Positions 1 through 6,798 of a stretch of 14,648 bases of DNA are shown piece by piece. Origin of the DNA: AA29 sp041481445. GTDB lineage: Bacteria > Acidobacteriota > Vicinamibacteria > Fen-336. The position numbers and the translations under genes were made by a program. How positions within the stretch are numbered: position 1 is the stretch's first letter; every line of letters begins with the position of its first letter. The notes below the pieces were generated by a model. The model did not search any database and had not been told where the DNA came from. It saw only the letters and a program-made list of their open reading frames with translations. The stretch lies in the NCBI GenBank assembly GCA_041481445.1, contig JBGPBV010000164.1:1-14648 (forward strand), read 5' to 3'.

Positions 1-770
1 ACGATGGGGCTGCGCCCGCGCGCCTCGAAGCGATGGCAGGCCCCGGCGCGTGCCATCAGGACCTCCGCGATGCGGAAGAAGCCGTTCTCGAGGCGCGCCT
101 CCAGCGCCCGCATCGGCCCCTCGCCGACGGTGAGGCCGCGCACGACGAACTCGTCGCCCAGGACGGCCTCCTTCAGCACGACCGGCCGATCGCGCACGAT
201 GGCCGCCAGCTCGGACAGGAACATCCGCGGGTTGCGGCGGTTGCGCCGCAGGGTGGCCACCGCGTCCGACTTCGCGAGGGCGAGGGCCTGGTCGCGCAGG
301 TACTGGTCGGCCACCGGCCGCGCCAGCTCGCCCAGCCGCGCGCGCAGGCCCTCCGGCGGAGCGGGCAGCGGCGTCCGCGCCGGCCGATACGGGAAGTGCA
401 GGAGCGTGCTCAGGCGCACGGTGTCGCCCGGCCCCGCGGCCAGGCTCAGCGTCTCGACGTCGATGAGGCGCGCGGAGAGGGCGACCTGGCGGAAGAAGCG
501 GTCGATCTCCGCGAAGCGCGCGCTGCCCGTGACCTCCACCGGCGTGTCGCCCTGGGCGCCGCTCTCCAGCGGGGCCCGGGCGTGGACGTCGAGGCTGACC
601 CCGGCCGCCTTCGCCAGCTCGCCCACGAGGGCGACGTCCGCGCCCGGCGTGGGCCCGTCGGGCAGGATCCGCCGCAGGGTCTCCAGGCGCCGGTCCAGCA
701 GCAGGCGCTCGTCGGGGAAGGGGCGAACCGGGGGAGCGGCCAGGAGCAGCAGGCCGAGGAGGGATCCCAT
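1..770 (-). CDS. Type IV pilus PilO/PilN-like protein, partial (3' end outside window)
   Basis: Minus-strand gene running off the left edge; 256 codons are visible from an ATG at 770. Residues 3-12 form a short hydrophobic N-terminus (signal peptide or weak anchor). Residues about 35-130 look like the PilO domain: an 'ILPDG' turn, a helix ending in 'AAGVSLDV', then a beta-strand 'PVEVTGS', a helix 'FAEIDRFFRQVA' and a strand 'LIDVETLSL'. Residues about 180-256 look like the C-terminal domain of PilN, with 'FLSELAAIV', 'VVLKEAVLGDEFVVRGLTV' and a helix 'ALEARLENGFFRIAEVL'. In the known type IV pilus and type II secretion families these are separate inner-membrane alignment-complex proteins, so having both in one chain is unusual. 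The start lies 27 bases after the stop of the prolyl oligopeptidase gene, in the same direction. It is surely a real coding frame; the family call comes from pattern resemblance only, and GspL/GspM-like proteins are alternatives. Confidence 0.7.
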   Translation of the reverse strand, partial: MGSLLGLLLLAAPPVRPFPDERLLLDRRLETLRRILPDGPTPGADVALVGELAKAAGVSLDVHARAPLESGAQGDTPVEVTGSARFAEIDRFFRQVALSARLIDVETLSLAAGPGDTVRLSTLLHFPYRPARTPLPAPPEGLRARLGELARPVADQYLRDQALALAKSDAVATLRRNRRNPRMFLSELAAIVRDRPVVLKEAVLGDEFVVRGLTVGEGPMRALEARLENGFFRIAEVLMARAGACHRFEARGRSPI

Positions 771-797
771 CGCGGCCGATGGTAATGCATCCGGCCC

Positions 798-2807
798 CTA
801 CGGGAGGCCCAGCTCCGCGGACACGAAGGTCCACACGTCCGCCCACTCCTCGAGCGCCTTCGAGAGCGGCTTGCCCTGCCCGTGCCCGGCCCGCGACTCG
901 ACGCGCAGGAGGATGGGACGGCCGGAGGAGGTGGCCGCCTGCAGGGCCGCCGCCATCTTGCGCGCGTGCAGGGGGTCCACCCGGCTGTCCGACTCGCCGG
1001 TGGTGATCATCACCGCCGGGTAGGCCGTGCCGTCGCGCACGTGGTGGTACGGCGAGTACGCGTGGAGCCAGCGGAAGGCGTCGGGGTCGTCGGCGGAGCC
1101 GTACTCCGGGATCCAGAGGCGCGCGATGCGGAAGAGGTGGTACCGGACCATGTCCAGGAGCGGCACCTGGCACACCACCGCGCGGAAGAGCTCCGGGCGC
1201 TGGGTGAGGGCCGCCCCCACCAGCAGGCCGCCGTTGCTGCCGCCCATCACGGCCAGCCGGTCGCGCGCCACGTGGCCCTCGCCCACGAGGTACTCCGCGG
1301 CGCCGACGAGATCGTCGAAGACGTTCTGCTTCTTCTCGCGCATGCCCGCGCGGTGCCAGGCCTCGCCGTATTCGCCGCCTCCGCGCAGGTGGGCGACCGC
1401 GTAGAGGCCGCCCTTCTCCAGGAACAGGATCACGCCCCGGCCGAACGCGGGGGTATGGCTCACGTTGAAGCCGCCGTATCCGGTGAGGAGCGCCGGCCCG
1501 CGGCCGTCCGGGGGGCGGTCGCGCGCGTCGACGAGGAACATCGACACGAGGGTGCCGTCGCGCGACGGGTAGCGCACCAGGCGCACGCGGAAGCGCTCCG
1601 CGTCCACGTTTCCCTCCGCGCGCGCCCAGGGCTCGAGGCCGGGGGCGGGCAGGGCCAGGCGGTACACCGTCGGCGGCACCGCGTACGACGTGAACCCCAG
1701 GAAGGCCTCACTCCCGTCCCACTCGCCGGTGAGGCCGGCCACGCTGCCGATGACGGGCAGGGGCACGTCGTGGAGCTTGACGCCGTCGAGGGCGTGGAGG
1801 CTCACCCGCGACGAGGCGTCACGCAGCCAGACGGCGACGATCCAGTCCCCGATTGCGGCCGTTCCCTCGAGCACGTCGCCCCCGGTCGCCTCGGGCAGGA
1901 CGTCCCGCCAGGACTCGGGACCGGGCCGCTCCAGCTCCGCCACGACCAGGCGCGAGCGCGGGGCGTCGAAGTTGGTCTGCAGGTAGAGCCGGTCGTTGCG
2001 CAGCTCGACCCCGAAGATGGCGTCCACGCCCTCGATCACGGTCCGGAACGAGCCGTCCGTGGCCTGCAGGTCGCGGAGGTAGACGTCCGTGCGCGTCCAG
2101 CCGCGCGAGACCGACACCGCGAGCCAGCGCCCGTCGGGGGAGAGGTGGACGCTTGGCCAGTCCTCCGGCGGGCGGTCCGCGGCGAAGACGAGCGGGTCCT
2201 CGCGCCAGTCGCGCCCGAGCACGTGCTCGTAGACCCGGCGGTGGTAGTTCTCCTCGCCCTCGGGGACGGTCCGCGGCTCCGGGTAGCGCGTGTAGAAGAA
2301 GCCCGAGCCGCCGGGGCGCCATTCCAGCGAGCAGGCGCGCGTGTACGGGATCACGTCGTCGAGAAGGCGGCCGGTCTCGACGTCGAGGACGCGGAGCACG
2401 CTCTTCTCGGTGCCGCCTTCGGAGACGCCGTAGGCCAGGAGGCGGCCGTCGTCGCTCGGGTAGTACCAGTCGAGGGCCGACGTCCGGTCCTCGGCCAGGA
2501 CCGCGGGGTCGAGCAGGACCCGGTCCGGGCCCTCTCGTCCCTCCCGCACGTAGAGCACGGGCTGCTCCTGATCGCCCGTCCGGCGCTGATGGAAGTAGCG
2601 CCCGCGGCGCACGGCGGGGGCGGAGACGAGGCCGATCGCGAACAGCGCGCGCAGGCGCTCGCGGATGGCGCCCGCGGAGGGCACGCCGTCCAGGGCGTCG
2701 CGGGCGTGGCCGCCCTGGGCCTCCGACCACCGCCTCACTTCATCCGACTCGCCGTCCTCGAGCCAGCGGTACGGATCGCGCACCTCGACGCCGTGGAGGA
2801 GGTCCAC
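798..2807 (-). CDS. Prolyl oligopeptidase family protein (peptidase S9A)
   Basis: Serine peptidase predicted to cleave short peptides after proline in the cytoplasm; no signal peptide is seen. The 669 residues begin with the S9A signature 'HGVEVRDPYRWLEDGE' (residues 5-20), followed by a beta-propeller lid (about 60-390) and an alpha/beta-hydrolase domain from about 430 ('ALLTGYGGFNVS'). The catalytic triad is readable: Ser524 in 'GGSNGG', Asp607 in 'ESDSRVDPLH', His642 in 'RAGHGQGKP'. Length fits the family (about 670-730). The boundary given uses the GTG at 2807, the only canonical start codon near the N-terminus. However, 15 further in-frame codons back to an ATT at 2852-2850 encode 'RTSSPPPPTRRHDVV', which matches the usual 'PPTRR.DVVD.YHGV' beginning of the family, so the true protein may be 684 residues. 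It lies directly downstream of the RRM gene and probably shares its transcript. Confidence 0.95.
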   Translation of the reverse strand: MDLLHGVEVRDPYRWLEDGESDEVRRWSEAQGGHARDALDGVPSAGAIRERLRALFAIGLVSAPAVRRGRYFHQRRTGDQEQPVLYVREGREGPDRVLLDPAVLAEDRTSALDWYYPSDDGRLLAYGVSEGGTEKSVLRVLDVETGRLLDDVIPYTRACSLEWRPGGSGFFYTRYPEPRTVPEGEENYHRRVYEHVLGRDWREDPLVFAADRPPEDWPSVHLSPDGRWLAVSVSRGWTRTDVYLRDLQATDGSFRTVIEGVDAIFGVELRNDRLYLQTNFDAPRSRLVVAELERPGPESWRDVLPEATGGDVLEGTAAIGDWIVAVWLRDASSRVSLHALDGVKLHDVPLPVIGSVAGLTGEWDGSEAFLGFTSYAVPPTVYRLALPAPGLEPWARAEGNVDAERFRVRLVRYPSRDGTLVSMFLVDARDRPPDGRGPALLTGYGGFNVSHTPAFGRGVILFLEKGGLYAVAHLRGGGEYGEAWHRAGMREKKQNVFDDLVGAAEYLVGEGHVARDRLAVMGGSNGGLLVGAALTQRPELFRAVVCQVPLLDMVRYHLFRIARLWIPEYGSADDPDAFRWLHAYSPYHHVRDGTAYPAVMITTGESDSRVDPLHARKMAAALQAATSSGRPILLRVESRAGHGQGKPLSKALEEWADVWTFVSAELGLP

Positions 2808-2847
2808 GACGTCGTGGCGGCGCGTCGGGGGAGGTGGGGACGAGGTC

Positions 2848-3300
2848 CTAATCGAAGCCGCGCTTGCGCCGGCGGATGTTCCGCCGGCTGCCCTTCGTCT
2901 TGAAGGGCCGACCCCGGTCGTAGGAGGGATCGAAGTCGCTGTTCACGGGTGCCGCGAAGGACGGCGGTCCGCCGGCTCCCGCCGGGCGATATCCGCCGGC
3001 TCCCGCCGGGCGGTATCCGCCGCCGCCGCCACCCATGCCGGGCGGGCGCGGGGGCCGGTTCTCGGCCTCGTTCACGCGGAGCGGACGACCCTTCAGGTCC
3101 TTCCCGTTCATCAGCGTGATGGACTTCTGCGCGGCCTCGTCGTCCTCGAACTCGACGAAGGCGAATCCACGGGGACGTCCGGTTTCCCGGTCCGTGGGGA
3201 CCTTGGCGTCCACGACCTTTCCGGCGGCGCTGAACGCCTGGATGAGCTCGTCGCGAGTGACGTCGAAGCTCAGGTTTCCGACAAAGACCTTGTTCGAAAT
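2848..3300 (-). CDS. RRM-domain RNA-binding protein with glycine-rich tail (ATT start)
   Basis: Single RNA-recognition-motif protein of the kind widespread in bacteria; expected to bind single-stranded RNA and affect mRNA stability or translation. The 150-residue frame has RNP2 'VFVGNL' at 5-10 and RNP1 'RGFAFVEF' at 44-51, with the RRM ending near residue 80. A Gly/Pro-rich linker follows, including two 'GYRPAGAG' repeats, then a basic tail 'KGSRRNIRRRKRGFD'. The start is unusual. The conserved first strand ('SNKVFVGNLSFDV') runs back to an ATT at 3300-3298, 8 bases after a GAGGAG Shine-Dalgarno (3314-3309), with an in-frame TGA at 3315-3313. No ATG, GTG or TTG lies between that stop and a GTG at 3213, which would delete RNP2 and the first helix. 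AUU initiation is therefore the simplest reading; a base error in an ATG is the alternative. The TAG stop overlaps a possible ATT start of the downstream peptidase. Confidence 0.9.
   Translation of the reverse strand: MSNKVFVGNLSFDVTRDELIQAFSAAGKVVDAKVPTDRETGRPRGFAFVEFEDDEAAQKSITLMNGKDLKGRPLRVNEAENRPPRPPGMGGGGGGYRPAGAGGYRPAGAGGPPSFAAPVNSDFDPSYDRGRPFKTKGSRRNIRRRKRGFD
2971..3018. repeat. Two tandem 24-bp repeats in the RRM gene
   Basis: Two adjacent 24-bp units (2971-2994 and 2995-3018) differ by one base and encode the octapeptide GYRPAGAG twice in the RRM protein's linker. They are followed by a GCC-rich stretch encoding polyglycine. In-frame copy-number change here would lengthen or shorten the flexible linker without breaking the gene. 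Confidence 0.9.
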
Positions 3301-3526
3301 GGCCGTCTCTCCTCAGTCAACTTCCCGACCGCCCGTTGTCGCCCGCTGGCGGCGACCGAACACGAGCCCCGGGGCGCGGCAGCCGGGCTCGAAGGACTGT
3401 AGCAGAATCCCGAGGCCAATGCAGCGCCGGGGGTGCCTGCCCTCACGTTGGCCGCACGACCCGGAGGGGCCCGACCCTTGGCGCGGCTTGACCGTCGGCG
3501 CGGCCGCGTGTGAGGCTCTGCGGCGG
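3301..3526. other. Divergent intergenic region with GC-rich hairpins
   Basis: A 226-bp gap separates the divergent RRM gene (minus) and GT-C gene (plus). It holds a 7-bp perfect inverted repeat (3363-3369 with 3385-3391, 15-base loop) and a 6-bp one (3338-3343 with 3351-3356, 7-base loop). Both would lie in the 5' leader of the RRM mRNA if it starts upstream, for instance near a weak TACAGT -10-like hexamer on the minus strand around 3396-3401. I see no convincing -35/-10 pair in either direction and no coding potential. Short GC hairpins are common by chance at this base composition. Confidence 0.4.
3309..3314 (-). promoter_or_regulatory. Shine-Dalgarno GAGGAG that sets the ATT start of the RRM gene
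   Basis: On the minus strand the hexamer GAGGAG ends 8 bases before the ATT at 3300-3298. This is a normal spacing for initiation, and it lies between an in-frame TGA and the conserved N-terminus of the RRM. It is the main evidence for using ATT rather than the downstream GTG. Confidence 0.7.
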
Positions 3527-5497
3527 ATGAGGGGCGCCCCGGCGGTCGTGGCCGTCGCCGTCGTTTCCCTGCTGGCCGCGGCGGCGGCGTGGCTCTTCCG
3601 GCCCCCGGACCTGCGGATCGAGATCGGGGCGTTCGACCATCCCTTCACGGCCGGCGAATGGGGTCGCGCCGACCGCATGGACGTCGACGAGCCGGCAGCG
3701 GCCGGCGACCGGACCTCGTTCTATTACCGCCCGGCCGCGGGCACCGTCCGCGCCACGCTGCCGTTCTCCGTCCCCCCGGGGCGGCTGCGCGTCTCGATGC
3801 GGGCCACGGCGCGGATCCGCAGCACGGTGGACGTGTTCCTCGGCGGCTCTCGTGTCGCCCAGGCCCTCGTGCCCGCGGGCCGGTGGGACCGCTCGCCCGG
3901 ACCGTGGCGGGGGCAGGCCGTGGAGGGCGAGGTCCGGGCGCCCGCCGGCCTGGACCTGCAATTCGTCGTCCGGGCGGCGCCGCTCGTCCGCCGCACGCAG
4001 TCCGAGCTGGACAACCCCGAGCTGCTGGTGGACCGCATCGACGTCGAGGCTCCGGCGGGCCTCGTCCCGTCCCCGGGCCTCGTCCTCGGGATCGCCCTCG
4101 TGACGCTGGGTGCCGGCGTGTTCGCCATGGCCATCGGAGCCCCGGCCGGCGGAGCGGTCATGGCCGCGCTGGCAACGGGAGTCGTCCTCAACACGGCCCT
4201 GCGTCTCGGGCCCCTGTCCACCGTGACCGCATTGCCACGGCTGATGCCGGCGGCGCTGTTGGCCGGTCTCGCGGTTGCGTCGATCTTGCGGGTGGCGCGA
4301 GTCCCCCGGCATGAGCGCGCGCTCCTGGCCGGGCTCGTCGCGGCGGGCGTGGCCGCGCACGGCGCCGTGGCCTTCTTCCCCGACCACAGCCCGCCCGACC
4401 TCGACATCCACGTCCGCCGCACCCTGGACCTGGCGGGCGTGCCCTTCGACTACGGCGCGCTCCTCCGCTACGGATCGCAGCTTCCGACGGCGTCCCAGGA
4501 CCAGGGTGCGGCCACCGCCGCCCTGGGCGAGCGCACGCTCATCCCCTACTCGCCGCTCCCGTACTTCTTCTACTACGCGCTCGACCGCGCGGGGCTCGAC
4601 CTCTACTGGGCGATGACGGTCGCCGATGCCGTCCTGGCGATGTGCGTCGCGCCCCTGGTCTGGATGGCGGCCCGGCGGGTCTGGGACGCGAGCGCGGCCT
4701 GGACGGCCACGCTGCTGTACGCTCTCGACCTCGCGGTCTGGCACCACGTCGGACGCTCGCACGCGCCGGCGGTGTTCGGCGGCGCCCTCGCCACCGCCGC
4801 CCTTCTCCACCTGGCCACGCACGCCGACCGCCTGGACACCGCGCGCGCGCGCCTTTCGGCGGCGGGCGTGCTGGCCCTCGCCGTCCTGGGCTATTCCAGC
4901 CTGGTCGTGCTGGTCGGCCTCTTCGGCCTGGTCCTGCTCGTGCTCCTCCTCCTCGACGCGCGCGGCGTGCCGGCGGCCTCGCGACGCGGTCTCGCCCTCG
5001 CGCTGGTGGCCGGCGGGCTGATCGCGGGAGGCCTCTTCTACTTCCACTACGTACCCGGGCTCTGGCGTGGCGCATCCGGTGTGGAGGCGGAGCCGGACCT
5101 GTTCCCGGGCAAGACCTTCCTCGTCTTCCACAACGAGTCGCGCCAGAGCCTGCGCCTCTGGGTCCTCGGGCTGTGGATCCCGCTCGGCGCCGGCCTCGTC
5201 GCCGCCCCCGTCGCGCTGCGGCGCGCGCTCCCCTCCGCCCGGCCCGTGCTCGTGGCCTGGCTCGCGGCCTGGGCGCTCCTGATGGCGCTCAAGGAGCCGT
5301 GGCTGTTCCCGAAGCTGCTCCGTTGGGCGAAGGAGGACCAGTTCGTCTCGCCCCTGATGGACCTGATGATCGGCGGCGCGATCGCGGCCGTCCCCGACCG
5401 CCGCCTGCGCCTGGCGGCGGCGGCGATCGTGATCGCGGTGGCGGCCGGGCTGGAGGCGCGCGACTTCGCCTACCACGCCCGCACGCTGCTTCTGTAG
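3527..5497 (+). CDS. GT-C-like polytopic membrane glycosyltransferase
   Basis: A 656-residue integral membrane protein, probably a lipid-linked-sugar glycosyltransferase acting on the outer face of the inner membrane. Residues 6-22 form a first membrane segment. Residues about 25-190 are a soluble, beta-rich extracytoplasmic domain. Then follow about ten hydrophobic segments from roughly residue 190 to the C-terminus. The first loop after the early membrane helices carries 'PPDLDIHVRR' (near residues 287-296), resembling the acidic Asp-x-Asp loop motif of GT-C enzymes (Dol-P-sugar users, ArnT/GT39 and GT83 relatives). A second loop has 'LIPYSPLPYFFYY', like the Y-x-P-L loops of these families. 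The start is the ATG preceding the first membrane segment, with a GAGG 11 bases upstream; an in-frame TTG at 3488 is possible. The SGNH hydrolase follows after 14 bases, and a matching lipid-phosphate GT2 lies at the end of the cluster. The exact sugar and acceptor cannot be read. Confidence 0.8.
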   Translation: MRGAPAVVAVAVVSLLAAAAAWLFRPPDLRIEIGAFDHPFTAGEWGRADRMDVDEPAAAGDRTSFYYRPAAGTVRATLPFSVPPGRLRVSMRATARIRSTVDVFLGGSRVAQALVPAGRWDRSPGPWRGQAVEGEVRAPAGLDLQFVVRAAPLVRRTQSELDNPELLVDRIDVEAPAGLVPSPGLVLGIALVTLGAGVFAMAIGAPAGGAVMAALATGVVLNTALRLGPLSTVTALPRLMPAALLAGLAVASILRVARVPRHERALLAGLVAAGVAAHGAVAFFPDHSPPDLDIHVRRTLDLAGVPFDYGALLRYGSQLPTASQDQGAATAALGERTLIPYSPLPYFFYYALDRAGLDLYWAMTVADAVLAMCVAPLVWMAARRVWDASAAWTATLLYALDLAVWHHVGRSHAPAVFGGALATAALLHLATHADRLDTARARLSAAGVLALAVLGYSSLVVLVGLFGLVLLVLLLLDARGVPAASRRGLALALVAGGLIAGGLFYFHYVPGLWRGASGVEAEPDLFPGKTFLVFHNESRQSLRLWVLGLWIPLGAGLVAAPVALRRALPSARPVLVAWLAAWALLMALKEPWLFPKLLRWAKEDQFVSPLMDLMIGGAIAAVPDRRLRLAAAAIVIAVAAGLEARDFAYHARTLLL

Positions 5498-5511
5498 GAT
5501 CCTGGGACGCG

Positions 5512-6741
5512 ATGGCCCGCCCTCCCCGCGCCCTCCTCGTCAACCTCGGCCTGGCCGCGGCGACGATCGCGGTCACCCTGCTCGCCGTCGAGGCCTTCGC
5601 CCGGATCGCCCTTCGCGGCCTCGGCGGAGGCAAGGAGCGCGACGAGGCCTCGAGCTACATGGAGCCCGACCCGCATCGCGGGTGGCGCCATCGGCCGGGA
5701 GCGCGCGCCACCTACGACCGCCGCGAGTACACGACCGAGGTCGCGATCAACGCGCACGGACTGCGGGGCGCGGAGCGCGACTATGTGGCGCCGCCCGGCA
5801 CCTTCCGCGTCCTCGCCCTGGGCGATTCCTTCGTCGAGGGCTATACCGTTCCCGACGGCGAGACCGTCACGGGCGTGCTCGAGACGACGATCGCGGGGCC
5901 GGGCTGCCCGGCCGAGGTCCTCAACGCGGGCCACGCCGCCTACAGCACCGACCAGGAGTACCTGCTCCATCGCGACGAGGGCGTGAAGTACCACCCGCAG
6001 GTCGTGCTGCTCTTCCTCTATTACAACGACATCCTCTCCAACGTGATCTCGAACTACTTCGGCTCGCCCAAGCCCCTGCTCGAGAAGAGGGACGGCCGGA
6101 TGGTCCTCACCAACGACCCGGTGCCGCGTCCGCCCGCGCCCGACCCCGTCCCGGACGGGCCTCCGCGTCCCCCGCGCACGCTGATGGGCTCGGTTGCCCT
6201 CGAATGGGTCCGCGACCGCCTGGCCCGCGGGGCGCCCCGCGCCTACAACGCCCTGGCCCGGCTGCACCTCTGGGAGCCGCTCGGCGGCGACACCGTGGAG
6301 AAGGGCGACCAGCTCCGCGTCTTCAAGCGGCGGCGCCAGCCCGAGATCGAGGAGGCCTGGACGCGCACGGGCGACATCGTCGAGGCCCTGGCCCGGGAGG
6401 CGGAGGCCAATGGGTCGCGCTTCGCCCTGGTGTACGTCCCGAGCCGCATGGAGGTCAGCGATCGGGACTGGGAGCTGACCCGGATCAGCTACGGGATGGA
6501 GGAGGGGCGGTGGGACCGCGGGCTGGTCGCGCGGCGCGTGGAGGAGATGGGGAGGCTCGGCGGCTTCGCCGTCCTCGACCTCACGCCGGCCCTCCGGGCG
6601 GCCACCGGCCGCTTCACCGGCGAGCCGTACCTGCTCTACGACGGGCACTGGAACGCCCGCGGGCATCGGGCGGCGGCGGCGGCGGTGGCGGCGTTCCTGC
6701 GCGAGAGGGGCTGGCTTCCCGCCTGCGCCCGCGCGCGGTAG
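5512..6741 (+). CDS. Membrane-anchored SGNH/GDSL hydrolase-family protein
   Basis: A 409-residue protein with an N-terminal membrane anchor (residues about 8-30) and an SGNH-fold domain facing the periplasm. The blocks are readable: 'LGDSFVEGY' with nucleophile Ser106, 'NAGHAAYSTDQE' with oxyanion Gly140, 'LYYNDI' with Asn172, and 'YDGHWNARGH' with Asp377 and His379. The 'DGHWN' form is common in SGNH proteins that add, move or remove acyl groups on polysaccharides and other surface glycans (compare AlgX/AlgJ-type proteins), so O-acyl editing of a glycan is a plausible but inferred role. A proline-rich insert lies around residues 203-225. The gene sits 14 bases after the GT-C gene and before the epimerase, suggesting the same pathway. 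Simple esterase activity is an alternative. Confidence 0.88.
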   Translation: MARPPRALLVNLGLAAATIAVTLLAVEAFARIALRGLGGGKERDEASSYMEPDPHRGWRHRPGARATYDRREYTTEVAINAHGLRGAERDYVAPPGTFRVLALGDSFVEGYTVPDGETVTGVLETTIAGPGCPAEVLNAGHAAYSTDQEYLLHRDEGVKYHPQVVLLFLYYNDILSNVISNYFGSPKPLLEKRDGRMVLTNDPVPRPPAPDPVPDGPPRPPRTLMGSVALEWVRDRLARGAPRAYNALARLHLWEPLGGDTVEKGDQLRVFKRRRQPEIEEAWTRTGDIVEALAREAEANGSRFALVYVPSRMEVSDRDWELTRISYGMEEGRWDRGLVARRVEEMGRLGGFAVLDLTPALRAATGRFTGEPYLLYDGHWNARGHRAAAAAVAAFLRERGWLPACARAR

Positions 6742-6747
6742 CCCGGG

Positions 6748-6753
6748 TATAAT
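6748..6753 (+). promoter_or_regulatory. Perfect TATAAT -10-like hexamer upstream of the epimerase
   Basis: TATAAT, rare by chance in DNA this GC-rich, lies 45 bases before the CTG start of the epimerase and just past the SGNH hydrolase stop. It sits in the loop of a 6-bp inverted repeat (6740-6745 with 6756-6761). No good -35 hexamer is seen 16-18 bases upstream. It may drive an internal transcript of the epimerase and GT2 genes. Confidence 0.5.
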
Positions 6754-6786
6754 CGCGGGCTTCGCCAAGGCCGGAGGCCGGACGCC

Positions 6787-6792
6787 GGGAGG
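6787..6792 (+). promoter_or_regulatory. Shine-Dalgarno GGGAGG that sets the CTG start of the epimerase
   Basis: GGGAGG ends 6 bases before the CTG at 6799, an ideal spacing. An in-frame TAG at 6793-6795 rules out any start further upstream. This supports CTG 6799 over GTG 6820. Confidence 0.65.
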
Positions 6793-6798
6793 TAGAGG

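Noticed and set aside
446..790. Minus-strand 114-codon frame with an ATG near the PilO/PilN-like start
   Set aside because: Ser/Arg/Ala-rich; the adjacent frame starting at 770 stays open to the window edge and has family-like motifs.
882..2903. Long open frame on the plus strand opposite the prolyl oligopeptidase
   Set aside because: Ala/Arg/Val/Gly-rich composition with no domain; it mirrors the high third-position GC of the real gene.
3363..3391. 7-bp inverted repeat as a terminator or riboswitch
   Set aside because: No T-run on either side and no known riboswitch core; kept only as a possible leader hairpin.
3443..5476. Long open frame on the minus strand opposite the GT-C-like gene
   Set aside because: Low-complexity Arg/Glu/Gly/His-rich translation; the plus-strand protein has a coherent membrane topology.
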